The notes under the pieces are model-generated. The model searched no databases. It saw nothing but the letters and a program-made list of their open reading frames with translations, and was not told the DNA's origin. DNA of 64,000 bases from Echinicola arenosa (lineage in GTDB: Bacteria; Bacteroidota; Bacteroidia; Cytophagales; Cyclobacteriaceae), in NCBI RefSeq assembly GCF_014841125.1, contig NZ_JACYTQ010000003.1, forward strand, positions 434,001-498,000, read 5' to 3'. This document shows, one piece after another, positions 55,764 through 64,000 of the stretch; within the stretch, counting starts at the first letter, position 1; the number at the start of each line of letters is the position of its first letter. Made by a program: the position numbers and the translations under genes.

Positions 55764-56012
55764 ATGGCGAAAAATCATGGATCAAATATAAAAAATGATG
55801 AGCAGTATGAAGCCTTGCGTGATAAAGGAATGAGCAAGACAAAAGCAGCCAGAATAGCCAACTCTCCTGATTCTGGCAAAAAAGGAGGTCAGGCTAAACC
55901 TTATGAGGAATGGACAAAAGATAATTTATATGACAAAGCCAAAGAAGTTGGCATTGAGGGTAGAAGTAAAATGAGCAAAGATGAGTTGATCAAAGCCTTG
56001 AGAAATTCATAA
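55764..56012 (+). CDS. Small Rho-N-like/DUF7218-type protein
   Basis: This 82-aa protein has an N-terminal segment (DEQYEALRDKGMSKTKAARIANSPDSGKKGG) and a C-terminal SAP/Rho_N-like helix-turn-helix (WTKDNLYDKAKEVGIEGRSKMSKDELIKALRN). Such small proteins are often stress-induced and may bind nucleic acid, but the role is not established. A CsbD-like stress gene follows on the same strand. Confidence 0.75.
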   Translation: MAKNHGSNIKNDEQYEALRDKGMSKTKAARIANSPDSGKKGGQAKPYEEWTKDNLYDKAKEVGIEGRSKMSKDELIKALRNS

Positions 56013-56109
56013 TTTGAAATTATTTAATAATCCTTCCACCTTGGAACGGCCTTTGCAGTGTTTACATTAATAACTACAAATAAGTTTTTCAACCAAAACC
56101 AAAGAACCA

Positions 56110-56316
56110 ATGTCTAACAACTTGCAATTAAAAGGAAATTGGAATGAGCTTAAAGGTAAGCTTAAATCTAAATATGGTGAATTAACAGATGATGATTTGA
56201 TGTATGCTGAAGGTCAAGAAGACCAACTCTTAGGTAGGATTCAGAAAAAAACGGGAGAATCAATTGATGACCTCAAACAGTTTCTGTTTACCGAATCTGA
56301 GGATGAAAAAGCTTAA
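56110..56316 (+). CDS. CsbD family stress protein
   Basis: This 68-aa protein has the CsbD pattern: KGNWNELKGKLKSKYGELTDDDLMYAEGQEDQLLGRIQKKTG. CsbD proteins are general-stress induced in Firmicutes and others. The function is unknown. It lies 97 nt after the Rho_N-like gene and has a good terminator. Confidence 0.9.
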   Translation: MSNNLQLKGNWNELKGKLKSKYGELTDDDLMYAEGQEDQLLGRIQKKTGESIDDLKQFLFTESEDEKA

Positions 56317-56334
56317 TTTAATCACATCATAAGG

Positions 56335-56366
56335 ATGGCCAGTGGATAAATCCACTGGCCATTTTC
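56335..56366 (+). terminator. Terminator of csbD-like gene
   Basis: ATGGCCAGTGGAT and ATCCACTGGCCAT form a 13-bp perfect stem with an AA loop, followed by TTTT. It may also serve the converging gene at 56376. Confidence 0.9.
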
Positions 56367-56375
56367 TATTTATGC

Positions 56376-58202
56376 TCAATCCAAATCTATGTTAATCCGT
56401 TTCAAAAATAAAAGTGCGTTATCCAATTCATTTTGAGTAGCTTGAACAAGGTCCTTTGGTTTTTCAATAACTTCACTAAAAAGTCCTTTATAATAAATTA
56501 TACTAGTTTCTAGATTCGACTTAAAACTTTGGAGATTCTTTTGCCACTTACGGTCTGGGGCTAACTTGAATTGTTGGATTTCTTTTTTTAAATGATCCAT
56601 ATACAATTGCAACTCCTTGATCAAAAAATAAGGCCTATTGACTTCCTGATGCAAGGAGGTTTTACCATAAATATGATCTATCATTTCCCGCAAACTATAA
56701 ACACCTTTGAAATAAGCCAAATTTGGTCCAGGGCAAATAGTAACTGCTTCTAAATTTCTATCTGGCCTTACACCATTTGCCAATAGAACCGGAGCACTTA
56801 ATCCTTCACACAAACAATCTTTCTCTAATATGATAGAAGCTTCATGCTCAAAATTATCACTACCCGTTTTTTTTAACTGCTTTAACTTTAAGTGTTGATA
56901 TTGTCGGGAGGAGGTACAAATGGGTATTTTAGTAAATTCAGTATCGAATGAAAGTGTTTTTTTGTAACAAGGGCTTCCTGGTCTGTTTTTTTTAATCCTT
57001 TCCTTCCTTTGGTCTTCTCCCGAGCTAATTCTAAGGTTGTTGAATGGAACTCCCAATGGTGATGCATGGCTTAGGAAAAAATCAGATTCTTTAGCTTCCA
57101 AAATCCTATTCAAAGTGTCCTTGTCAACACTTGTAGCCTCTGGAACCAATAGAAATGGACTGCCCCATCCTGTCCCATCCAGTTGATAATGATTTAGTAA
57201 TAGTTGATCTTCTTCAAAGTTTCCAATTCCGCCTTGAGCCGTTATTCTTACTTTACTGTTTTTATCTAGTAAATTCCTGTTTTTGTCAGATAAGGCTGTT
57301 TGACATATTTTAAAAAGTTCAGCCTCTAATTCAGTTCTTTTACTCTTAAATTCTTCCAAAATTGGCCCCATCAAATTTCCCTCGGTGGCAAAAGCATGAC
57401 CACCACAATTAAGTCCAGACTCGATTCTAAATTCCCTGATCCACAATCCTTTATTCGCCAAAAATTTTCCTTGGATAAGTGCTGATCTAAAATCACTTAC
57501 TTTTAGAATTACACCTTTTTTTATTTTCCCGTTTTCATCTGGAAAGAAATCATCAAATTGTTCCAGATAAGTAAAAAGAGCAGGATTCATCCCCGCTGAA
57601 AACACAACTGAAGAACAGAGGTCAGACATTGCATAACCTCTTAATGCAGACAAAGCGTCTGAAAACTCCCTAGGAAGAGCTTGTCCCTTTTCATTATAAT
57701 TTAACTTATCGACCTTGGTCATGATGTTAACATCTATTCTTCCAGGTCTGATTCCTTGTCTTAGCACCTCTTGCAATTCGATCCTGGCTTGATGTTTGGC
57801 ATTTCTCATGACCTCATACAATCGTGCGAAAGGTTGGCTGATAGGAAGCATTTCAAAGTACTTGGTTATATTAGAACCTGCATCTTCAAAAGATTCAGCC
57901 TTGAGTTGAGTGATTTGATCGTTTACTATTTTGTGAAGCAAATTAAGGTAAGCAGTTATTCTCTTGGCTCGGGCATCTTCAGATTTAGTATCTATTGTCA
58001 AATAAGGTTCCATAAATTTCCTGCAGAGTACCTTCCTCATTGACTCTATTAACCCATCTTCCATGATGGAAACACAACTGTCTATTCCAAATCTTGCCAC
58101 CTTAATTGGGCTGTCTATGGTATAACCTAAACCCATAACAGGAAGGTGAAAACTATGAATATTTGGCGTTGATTTAGAGTGGTTAATATCTATTATACTC
58201 AT
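56376..58202 (-). CDS. Nitronate monooxygenase-like TIM-barrel protein of unknown role
   Basis: This 608-aa protein has blocks resembling nitronate monooxygenase: GLGYTIDSPIKVARFGIDS at the N terminus, GLNCGGHAFAT mid-protein, and VRITAQGGIGNFEEDQLLLN with GTGWGSPFLLVPEAT, which fit the FMN phosphate-binding end. The C-terminal 200 residues are helical and unlike known enzymes. Cys pairs (CLCEG, CGGH) may be functional. No flavin partner gene lies nearby. The family and reaction are uncertain. Confidence 0.5.
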   Translation of the reverse strand: MSIIDINHSKSTPNIHSFHLPVMGLGYTIDSPIKVARFGIDSCVSIMEDGLIESMRKVLCRKFMEPYLTIDTKSEDARAKRITAYLNLLHKIVNDQITQLKAESFEDAGSNITKYFEMLPISQPFARLYEVMRNAKHQARIELQEVLRQGIRPGRIDVNIMTKVDKLNYNEKGQALPREFSDALSALRGYAMSDLCSSVVFSAGMNPALFTYLEQFDDFFPDENGKIKKGVILKVSDFRSALIQGKFLANKGLWIREFRIESGLNCGGHAFATEGNLMGPILEEFKSKRTELEAELFKICQTALSDKNRNLLDKNSKVRITAQGGIGNFEEDQLLLNHYQLDGTGWGSPFLLVPEATSVDKDTLNRILEAKESDFFLSHASPLGVPFNNLRISSGEDQRKERIKKNRPGSPCYKKTLSFDTEFTKIPICTSSRQYQHLKLKQLKKTGSDNFEHEASIILEKDCLCEGLSAPVLLANGVRPDRNLEAVTICPGPNLAYFKGVYSLREMIDHIYGKTSLHQEVNRPYFLIKELQLYMDHLKKEIQQFKLAPDRKWQKNLQSFKSNLETSIIYYKGLFSEVIEKPKDLVQATQNELDNALLFLKRINIDLD

Positions 58203-58295
58203 GATGTTGACTTTTTCTTGGTCAACAAAGCTAATAGGAAGGCCAGCTTAAAAAGTTTTTATTGGTCAGGCCTCAAACTGATAAAAGTCATCTCT

Positions 58296-60176
58296 TCATT
58301 TCAAAAATGACAAACTAACCTCTGTTCCTTCACCAGGATGGCTTTTTATATCCAAGAGGCCTTTATTGTAAGCTACCAATTGCTTTACTAAAAGAAGGCC
58401 TAAGCCTGATCCGGTTTCCTGGTCAGTACCTTTTTTTGATATAATAGCTGTATTGCCACTTTGTAGAGCGTTCAAGTCAACATCATCAATACCTACCCCC
58501 GAATCAATAATCCTTAATTTTACATACTGGTCATTTTCACTATACCGAATCTCAATTGTTCCACCCCTAGGAGTAAATTTGATGGCATTATTCAAAAGAT
58601 TTTGGAATATTATACCCAAGTGATTTTTATCCACTAAAGCAGATGGCACAGAAGTTTTCTTGTGATAAAGTGATATTTCCTTCAACAATAATTGAGTGTC
58701 AAAATTTGTAAGCTTACTTTCCACAAATTGGGGAAGGTTGATACTTACAATTTGGGCCTCTGCTCCTTCTAATTGGCTTTTTGCCCACTTCAAAAGGCTA
58801 TCAAGCATGGCATCTGTTTTGGTAACTTGTAACCTCAATAGATTGATGACTTCACTTTTATCATTTTCCTCAAAATATCCTGTCTGCTCCATTTCCAATA
58901 TTTGCTTGATCGAATTTATAGGAGATTTTAAATCATGGGAAAGAATGGAAAACAACTCATTTTTAGAGTTGTTGATGTTATTTAATAACTTGTTTTGATG
59001 TGCTAACTGAATTTTCTGTTGTTTAATTTTCGCGTGATTGACCTCTAGTTTTTTTAAAAACCTATTTTTAATTATAAGGTGACGAATAAACATCCACAAT
59101 AACAAAATAAGAAAGACTACCAAAATCAACAAAGAGATATTCCATACCTTATTAGAGCGAGATTTCTCCAGTATCAAAGCCTTTTCGTGAGCCAATTGTT
59201 GATTTTTGACTTCTGCCAATTTTAAATTGGACTGATTGATTTCTCTGGTCTTTTCTAAATTATAAAGGCTATCATTGTTGGCCTTGTTGATCAATGCATA
59301 ATGCAAGGCCTTTTTAAAATCATTCAATGAATCGTAAGCAGTCATCAATAGCTTAGAAGAGCGTTCCAAGTCCCAAAAGGCATGACTCATATTGGCATAC
59401 AAAAAACCCTTTTCCGCAAGTTTTACAGCTGATTGGAAATCCTTCCTTTTAAATGCGATTTTGCCTAATCCAGTATAAGTAAACGACTTCTCCCAATTAT
59501 TAAGGTGACTTGAATCTGCCAGAACGCTTTGAAAATAATTAGTAGCAGAATCCAAATCTCCAATGGCAAAAAACAAATCTGCAATCCTGTTGGGAACCAT
59601 TTTATCCAAAAATGGATCTGGTTTTTTTTCCAATAGTTTTTTTGCCATAAACAGACTTTCCAAGGCTTCATCTATTTTGCCTAAACCTTTTTGAGCCACA
59701 CCGATATTAAAATAATTGCGGGCAAGTGAAACAGTATCCCCAATTTTCAAATTTAGGCTTTTACTTCTCTCCCACATGTGGATAGCCATCTCATAATCAA
59801 GTAAGCCCAAAAGCACCAATCCTCGACCATTCCAAGCTGCAGCTAACTCTTCTGGATTATCTACTTCATCATTGAAAATGCCAAATGCCTCCTTGTAAGC
59901 ATCCATACTTTTGTCATACCTTCCCGATGAGTAATAGATTGCACCTAGTTGATTGGCAGCTTTGCCTATCAAAAGTCTGTTATTATATTTTTCTGCTACA
60001 TTTTTGGCTTGATTTGCAAACTTTAATGAGGAATCCAATTCATTGTATTTATAAAAATTAGATAACTCAATCAATGAATCAAATTGCTCAAACTCTCCCT
60101 GCGAAAAAGCATCCATTTGCTGCAAAAACAACAAAGGAAATATCACATATAAAATAGGTGAAAAATAGCTTGTCAT
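58296..60176 (-). CDS. TPR sensor histidine kinase
   Basis: About 626 aa from the ATG at 60176, chosen because a signal peptide follows (YFSPILYVIFPLLFLQQMDAFSQ). The periplasmic part (about 25-330) is TPR-like helix pairs. One membrane segment is near residue 355 (VWNISLLILVVFLILLLWMF). The kinase has the H-box FSILSHDLKSPINSI, N-box FQNLLNNAIKFTPRGG, and G-boxes DSGVGIDD and GSGLGLLLVKQL. No response-regulator gene is adjacent. Its signal is unknown. Confidence 0.85.
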   Translation of the reverse strand: MTSYFSPILYVIFPLLFLQQMDAFSQGEFEQFDSLIELSNFYKYNELDSSLKFANQAKNVAEKYNNRLLIGKAANQLGAIYYSSGRYDKSMDAYKEAFGIFNDEVDNPEELAAAWNGRGLVLLGLLDYEMAIHMWERSKSLNLKIGDTVSLARNYFNIGVAQKGLGKIDEALESLFMAKKLLEKKPDPFLDKMVPNRIADLFFAIGDLDSATNYFQSVLADSSHLNNWEKSFTYTGLGKIAFKRKDFQSAVKLAEKGFLYANMSHAFWDLERSSKLLMTAYDSLNDFKKALHYALINKANNDSLYNLEKTREINQSNLKLAEVKNQQLAHEKALILEKSRSNKVWNISLLILVVFLILLLWMFIRHLIIKNRFLKKLEVNHAKIKQQKIQLAHQNKLLNNINNSKNELFSILSHDLKSPINSIKQILEMEQTGYFEENDKSEVINLLRLQVTKTDAMLDSLLKWAKSQLEGAEAQIVSINLPQFVESKLTNFDTQLLLKEISLYHKKTSVPSALVDKNHLGIIFQNLLNNAIKFTPRGGTIEIRYSENDQYVKLRIIDSGVGIDDVDLNALQSGNTAIISKKGTDQETGSGLGLLLVKQLVAYNKGLLDIKSHPGEGTEVSLSFLK

Positions 60177-60461
60177 CGGGTTGTTAGGTGATAGGATTAG
60201 TATAAGATCTAAACAATTTATACTAAAAATCAATTGTTTAGAACAACAAAAATAAAATTTAGTTGCATAAAAACTATACCTATTAGGATAAAAAGTAATG
60301 ACCTACTAATTTTTTAAAAGTCCTTCCTGTTAAGTTTTAATTAAAAAAAACATACTTATTCCACTGGATCAATAACCTCAAACTTTTGTCAAAATCGGAA
60401 AAAAATACAAGCAGTTACCCTTGCCCCAGAAAATTCCTGAAATCAAAATAACCTAAATAAA

Positions 60462-61688
60462 TCAATAACTACTTATTAATGGTATTTGAATATTAAAGGA
60501 ACTACCATCTTTTTTATCATTCAATGGGTCAATCGAACAAGCAGCATAGAGAACCTTAGGAAGCCCATCATCACCTATTAAAAATTGTGGTCTTTCCAAT
60601 CTATTCACAAGGACTTCCTCTCCGTTTTCCAATTGGATTTTTAAAGGCATAAACATGGCATTGTCCATTTTTTCCCAATCCATACCATCCTCAGAACACA
60701 TGATAGCCAAGCCAGGATCCTCTCCTGTAATTTTTCCAGTAAAATCCTTAAATACAGTATAGAACCGTTTTGAACCATCATGGTACCAAACATACGGGTC
60801 TTCTGCTGAAGCCAGCTTCCCCTCTTCATCCCTTACATCAAAAACAAATTTATCTTGAGGAATAAATGGACCACCTGGAGTATCACTAATGGCTACACCG
60901 TGAACACCTCGCCAAGAAGGAGCATATAAATTTCCTTTAAAAAACAATAAATATTTGCCATCACTTGGTCGCTGAACTACCGCAGGATTGACCACTATAA
61001 GGTTATCGGGCAAGGCATCTGTTCCTTTTGGTGAAGGATTGAGAACATCTTTATCTTTCACACGGGTCCTGGGACTAAGCAAAGGCTTGTCTGATCTAAC
61101 AATATTTCCAGCCACAAGATCTTCAATGCTATCAAACGTAACTACTCCTAATTGTTGGCTTTGCTGAATCAAATTCCTCTTACTTAAAGAAGCTCCTGGT
61201 GTACCTGGTTCTTGAGCTCCTGGATATTTTGACCCTGTATGGTATAAGTAATACTTTCCTTCGAACTTTTGGATATGGGGATTATGAACAGACTGACCAT
61301 TCCAAGCATCAGGCATACCTTCATGGTGGCGTCCCTGCAAAACAACTTTTACAAATTTAAAATCATGGTCAGGATAATCTGATACGGCATAGGCAATTTC
61401 AGAATTAATTAGCCAGCCATCACCAAACCTATCATGGTTCTCACCTGATGGCCATCTCGAATAAAACATATGATATCGCCCATCTTCACCTTTCACCACA
61501 CTTCCACCCCAAACAAAATAACCTTCATTATTCAAAATAGCAGCCCCTTTTAAAATTGGACTCTCTCCAACCTTGTCCAAATGCGCATTGACTTTTTGTG
61601 GCTCTAACTTAATTTGAGCTTTCACACAACCTTCAGAAAGCACTACAAAACAAAGTATAGTCGCAAGCCTTAACATTATCTTTTTCAT
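60462..61688 (-). CDS. Five-bladed beta-propeller glycosidase-like protein
   Basis: This 408-aa secreted protein has an N-terminal signal (ILCFVVLSEGCVKAQ, possibly a lipoprotein). Repeated propeller blades follow (GGSVVKGEDGRYHMFYSRW, HNPHIQKFEGKYYLYHTGS, NPAVVQRPSDGKYLLFFKG, EDPYVWYHDGSKRFYTVF), as in GH43/GH117-type enzymes. The acidic residues in these strands are candidate catalytic residues. It is divergent from the GH2 gene, so the two are probably expressed together for a plant or algal polysaccharide. Confidence 0.75.
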   Translation of the reverse strand: MKKIMLRLATILCFVVLSEGCVKAQIKLEPQKVNAHLDKVGESPILKGAAILNNEGYFVWGGSVVKGEDGRYHMFYSRWPSGENHDRFGDGWLINSEIAYAVSDYPDHDFKFVKVVLQGRHHEGMPDAWNGQSVHNPHIQKFEGKYYLYHTGSKYPGAQEPGTPGASLSKRNLIQQSQQLGVVTFDSIEDLVAGNIVRSDKPLLSPRTRVKDKDVLNPSPKGTDALPDNLIVVNPAVVQRPSDGKYLLFFKGNLYAPSWRGVHGVAISDTPGGPFIPQDKFVFDVRDEEGKLASAEDPYVWYHDGSKRFYTVFKDFTGKITGEDPGLAIMCSEDGMDWEKMDNAMFMPLKIQLENGEEVLVNRLERPQFLIGDDGLPKVLYAACSIDPLNDKKDGSSFNIQIPLISSY

Positions 61689-61819
61689 AATTAACCTTCC
61701 TAATTTATCTCTCTAAATTAACATAATTAGTCCATTTACCCTAAAACCGATCTTCTTTTTTAACTTCCAGTTTTCTATTATCTTGAGAATCAAAACCTAT
61801 TGCAAATTTACTTTGACCA

Positions 61820-64000
61820 ATGAAAATAACCCTACTTTTCCTCTTATTCACATTATTATCCCTCTCATTTTCCTATTCCCAAAATGATTCTGATTATTCA
61901 AGAATTTATCTATCAGGTATAGATGCTGGCAGTCCTGTTGATTGGGAGTTTATGGTATCTGAAGGAAGAAAATCAGGCCAATGGCTGACCATTCCCGTCC
62001 CTTCAAACTGGGAGCAGCATGGGTTTGGAAATTATAACTATGGCCACGATCATAGGGAAAAAGACAGAAAATTGGGCCAAGAAACGGGCTTTTACAAGCA
62101 TACTTTTAATGTCCCTCCTAACTGGAAAGGAAAAAGTATCCAAATTGTATTTGCAGGATCAATGACTGATACCAAGGTCAAAATCAATGGAAAAAGTGCA
62201 GGTCCGATGCATCAAGGAGCCTTTTATGAATTTAAATATGATATTACTCACTTACTTCAGTATGGGAATGAAAATTTACTTGAGGTAGAAGTAGCTAAGC
62301 ACTCCGATAACGAATCCATAAACAGAGCCGAAAGACAGGCGGACTTCTGGATTTTTGGAGGGATTTTTAGACCAGTATATCTTGAAGTATTTCCTGCCAC
62401 TAACTTTAAGCGTATCGCTATTGATGCTAAAGCTTCTGGAGAATTCAATGTGCTCATTAAGACGAACAAACCCATCAAAAAAGGGGAAGTACATATTGAA
62501 ATTACTGATTTGAATACCGGTCAAACTATAGGCAATTTTAAACACGTCTTAGAGCAATCAGAACCCAATTTCAAAGATCAGGTTAAAAATATTATTCCTT
62601 GGAACCCGGAACGACCCAACTTATATAATGCCAAATTCACCCTTATCCAAAACGGGAAACCATTGTATACCCAAACAGAGCGGATAGGTTTCAGAACAGT
62701 TGATTTGAGAGAAAATGATGGTCTGTACGTTAACGGAACCAAGGTAATGCTAAAAGGAGTGAACCGACATTCTTTTCACCCCAAAACAGGCCGTGCATTA
62801 AGCGAAGCCAATCATAAAGAAGACATCAGCTTAATGAAAGAGATGAACATGAATGCTGTTCGGATGAGCCATTACCCTCCTGATGAGCGTTTTCTGGCTC
62901 TTTGCGACTCTTTAGGCCTCTTTGTTCTGAACGAAGTGACAGGTTGGCAAGATGGTTATGATACCATAGTTGGTCCAAAATTAATCAAAGAAACGGTGCT
63001 AAGAGATGAGAACCATCCATCAGTGATCATATGGGATCATGGTAATGAAGGTGGTTGGGACTTTGCCAATGAAAAATGGTTTCATGTCTATGATATCCAA
63101 AAACGACCTGTAATTTATCCTTGGCTAAATAAGAATGGTATGGACGCTTTTCATTATCCAAAATTCAAAGCCGGGGTCAACAGACTTTCCAATGGAAATG
63201 AAGTGTTTATGCCTACCGAAATGCTTCATGGCCTATATGATGGTGGACACGGTGCAGGATTAGAGGATTATTGGACTGACTACCTTAAAAACCCTAGAGC
63301 CGCTGGAGGTTTTCTTTGGGTATTTTCTGATGAGGCCATTGAGAGAACCGACCGAGCAGATAGCTTAGATGCGGATAGAAATCATGCACCTGACGGAATC
63401 GTTGGCCCATACCGAGAAAAAGAAGGAAGTTTCTATACAATCAAAGACATTTGGTCTCCCGTCCAAATCAGTAAAAAATTGATTTCTGAGAATTTTGATG
63501 GCAAGATAATTATTGAAAATCATCATCATTATACAAGCCTAAAAGGCTTTAAAGTTGAATGGCAACTTTATGCTATTCAGCAGTGGCAAGAACATCCACT
63601 ACAATCAGGTAACTTGACTCTAGGAGATATTTTACCAGGAGAAGCTAAACAAATCCAATTACCATTAACAACCGATCTATCGATGGCTGATTGGTTAGAA
63701 GTCAAAATAAAAGATGAAACTGGGAATATGGTCAATAATTGGTCCTGGCCTATCCAGCAGCCCAAAGAATTCATCCAAGACCAACTCACGAACAAAGATG
63801 AAAACTCATCTTCTAATCCAAGCATGGTCACAAGTAATGAAGATTTTTGGCTTATAACAGCAGCAGGGCTAGAGTATGGTATCAACAAAAAAAATGGACA
63901 GTTGGAAAGCTTGAAAAAAAACGGTGTTTCAATTGCTTTCACTGGCCCAATACAAACTGCAGAATTCAAAGTTATTGATGTAACTCAAAGCAATGATGCA
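61820..64000 (+). CDS. Glycoside hydrolase family 2 (beta-galactosidase/glucuronidase-like), 3' truncated by window
   Basis: The frame is open from the ATG to the window end (727 codons seen). A signal peptide (LLFLLFTLLSLSFSYSQ) is followed by a sugar-binding beta-sandwich (about 30-180), an immunoglobulin-like domain (about 190-300) and the TIM barrel. The barrel has the GH2 motifs GVNRHSFHP, NMNAVRMSHYPPDERF and WDHGNEGG, whose Glu410 is the likely acid/base. It is secreted to the periplasm or surface. The end of the barrel and any C-terminal modules lie outside the window. Confidence 0.9.
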   Translation, partial: MKITLLFLLFTLLSLSFSYSQNDSDYSRIYLSGIDAGSPVDWEFMVSEGRKSGQWLTIPVPSNWEQHGFGNYNYGHDHREKDRKLGQETGFYKHTFNVPPNWKGKSIQIVFAGSMTDTKVKINGKSAGPMHQGAFYEFKYDITHLLQYGNENLLEVEVAKHSDNESINRAERQADFWIFGGIFRPVYLEVFPATNFKRIAIDAKASGEFNVLIKTNKPIKKGEVHIEITDLNTGQTIGNFKHVLEQSEPNFKDQVKNIIPWNPERPNLYNAKFTLIQNGKPLYTQTERIGFRTVDLRENDGLYVNGTKVMLKGVNRHSFHPKTGRALSEANHKEDISLMKEMNMNAVRMSHYPPDERFLALCDSLGLFVLNEVTGWQDGYDTIVGPKLIKETVLRDENHPSVIIWDHGNEGGWDFANEKWFHVYDIQKRPVIYPWLNKNGMDAFHYPKFKAGVNRLSNGNEVFMPTEMLHGLYDGGHGAGLEDYWTDYLKNPRAAGGFLWVFSDEAIERTDRADSLDADRNHAPDGIVGPYREKEGSFYTIKDIWSPVQISKKLISENFDGKIIIENHHHYTSLKGFKVEWQLYAIQQWQEHPLQSGNLTLGDILPGEAKQIQLPLTTDLSMADWLEVKIKDETGNMVNNWSWPIQQPKEFIQDQLTNKDENSSSNPSMVTSNEDFWLITAAGLEYGINKKNGQLESLKKNGVSIAFTGPIQTAEFKVIDVTQSNDA

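Overview
The window looks like chromosomal DNA of a marine or environmental Bacteroidota, most likely Cytophagales/Cyclobacteriaceae. The evidence is a primary sigma factor without region 1.1, a bacillithiol deacetylase (BshB1), Bacteroidota-type -7 boxes (TAnnTTTG), lipoproteins with polysaccharide-degradation partners, and family-typical PNPase, S15, YqgE and DUF349 proteins. The genus is inferred from gene style only.

Region 1 (1-16.9 kb, + strand) is the 3' half of an extracellular contractile injection system (eCIS) operon. In order it holds the tail of a baseplate-J protein, a second baseplate-J-like wedge protein, a 1156-aa PKD-domain protein in the usual fibre position, the tape-measure protein, a nucleotidyltransferase-like and glycosyltransferase-like pair, two DUF4157 (eCIS-associated) cargo proteins, a small probable immunity gene, an N-acetylmuramidase and the AAA+ ATPase. 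The second cargo protein ends in a cytidine-deaminase-like toxin domain (HAE...PC...C). It is followed directly by an orphan small gene, and the toxin-plus-small-gene segment is visibly AT-richer than its surroundings.

Region 2 (17-36.4 kb) is a patchwork of housekeeping or accessory genes: a DUF559 nuclease, OsmC, group III truncated haemoglobin, an SLC13 transporter, a TPR-CPBP protease, a TauE exporter, a SASA esterase, an FG-GAP lipoprotein, a CxxCH lipoprotein, and an operon of membrane protein, DyP peroxidase and catalase-like protein. The long spacers are full of palindromes, a transposase remnant, an array of REP-like hairpins, 11-bp iterons, a frameshifted gene and a decayed TIM-barrel gene.

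Region 3 (36.4-56.4 kb) is mostly core chromosome on the - strand: DUF349, YqgE, PdxH, BshB1, M23 peptidase, TrxB, RpoD, Pnp, RpsO, an LptF/G permease, a START-like protein, and the thrS-infC-rpmI-rplT operon. Two tRNA loci in it (Thr-TGT and Met-CAT) share an unusual design. A tRNA, a terminator and a small GIY-YIG nuclease gene lie on the same strand and are followed in tandem by a decayed copy. In that copy pieces of the tRNA are replaced by short palindromes and the nuclease gene is truncated. This is the best candidate here for an undescribed element.

Region 4 (56.4-64 kb) holds a nitronate-monooxygenase-like protein of unknown role, a TPR sensor histidine kinase, a beta-propeller glycosidase, and the 5' part of a divergent GH2 glycosidase that runs off the window.
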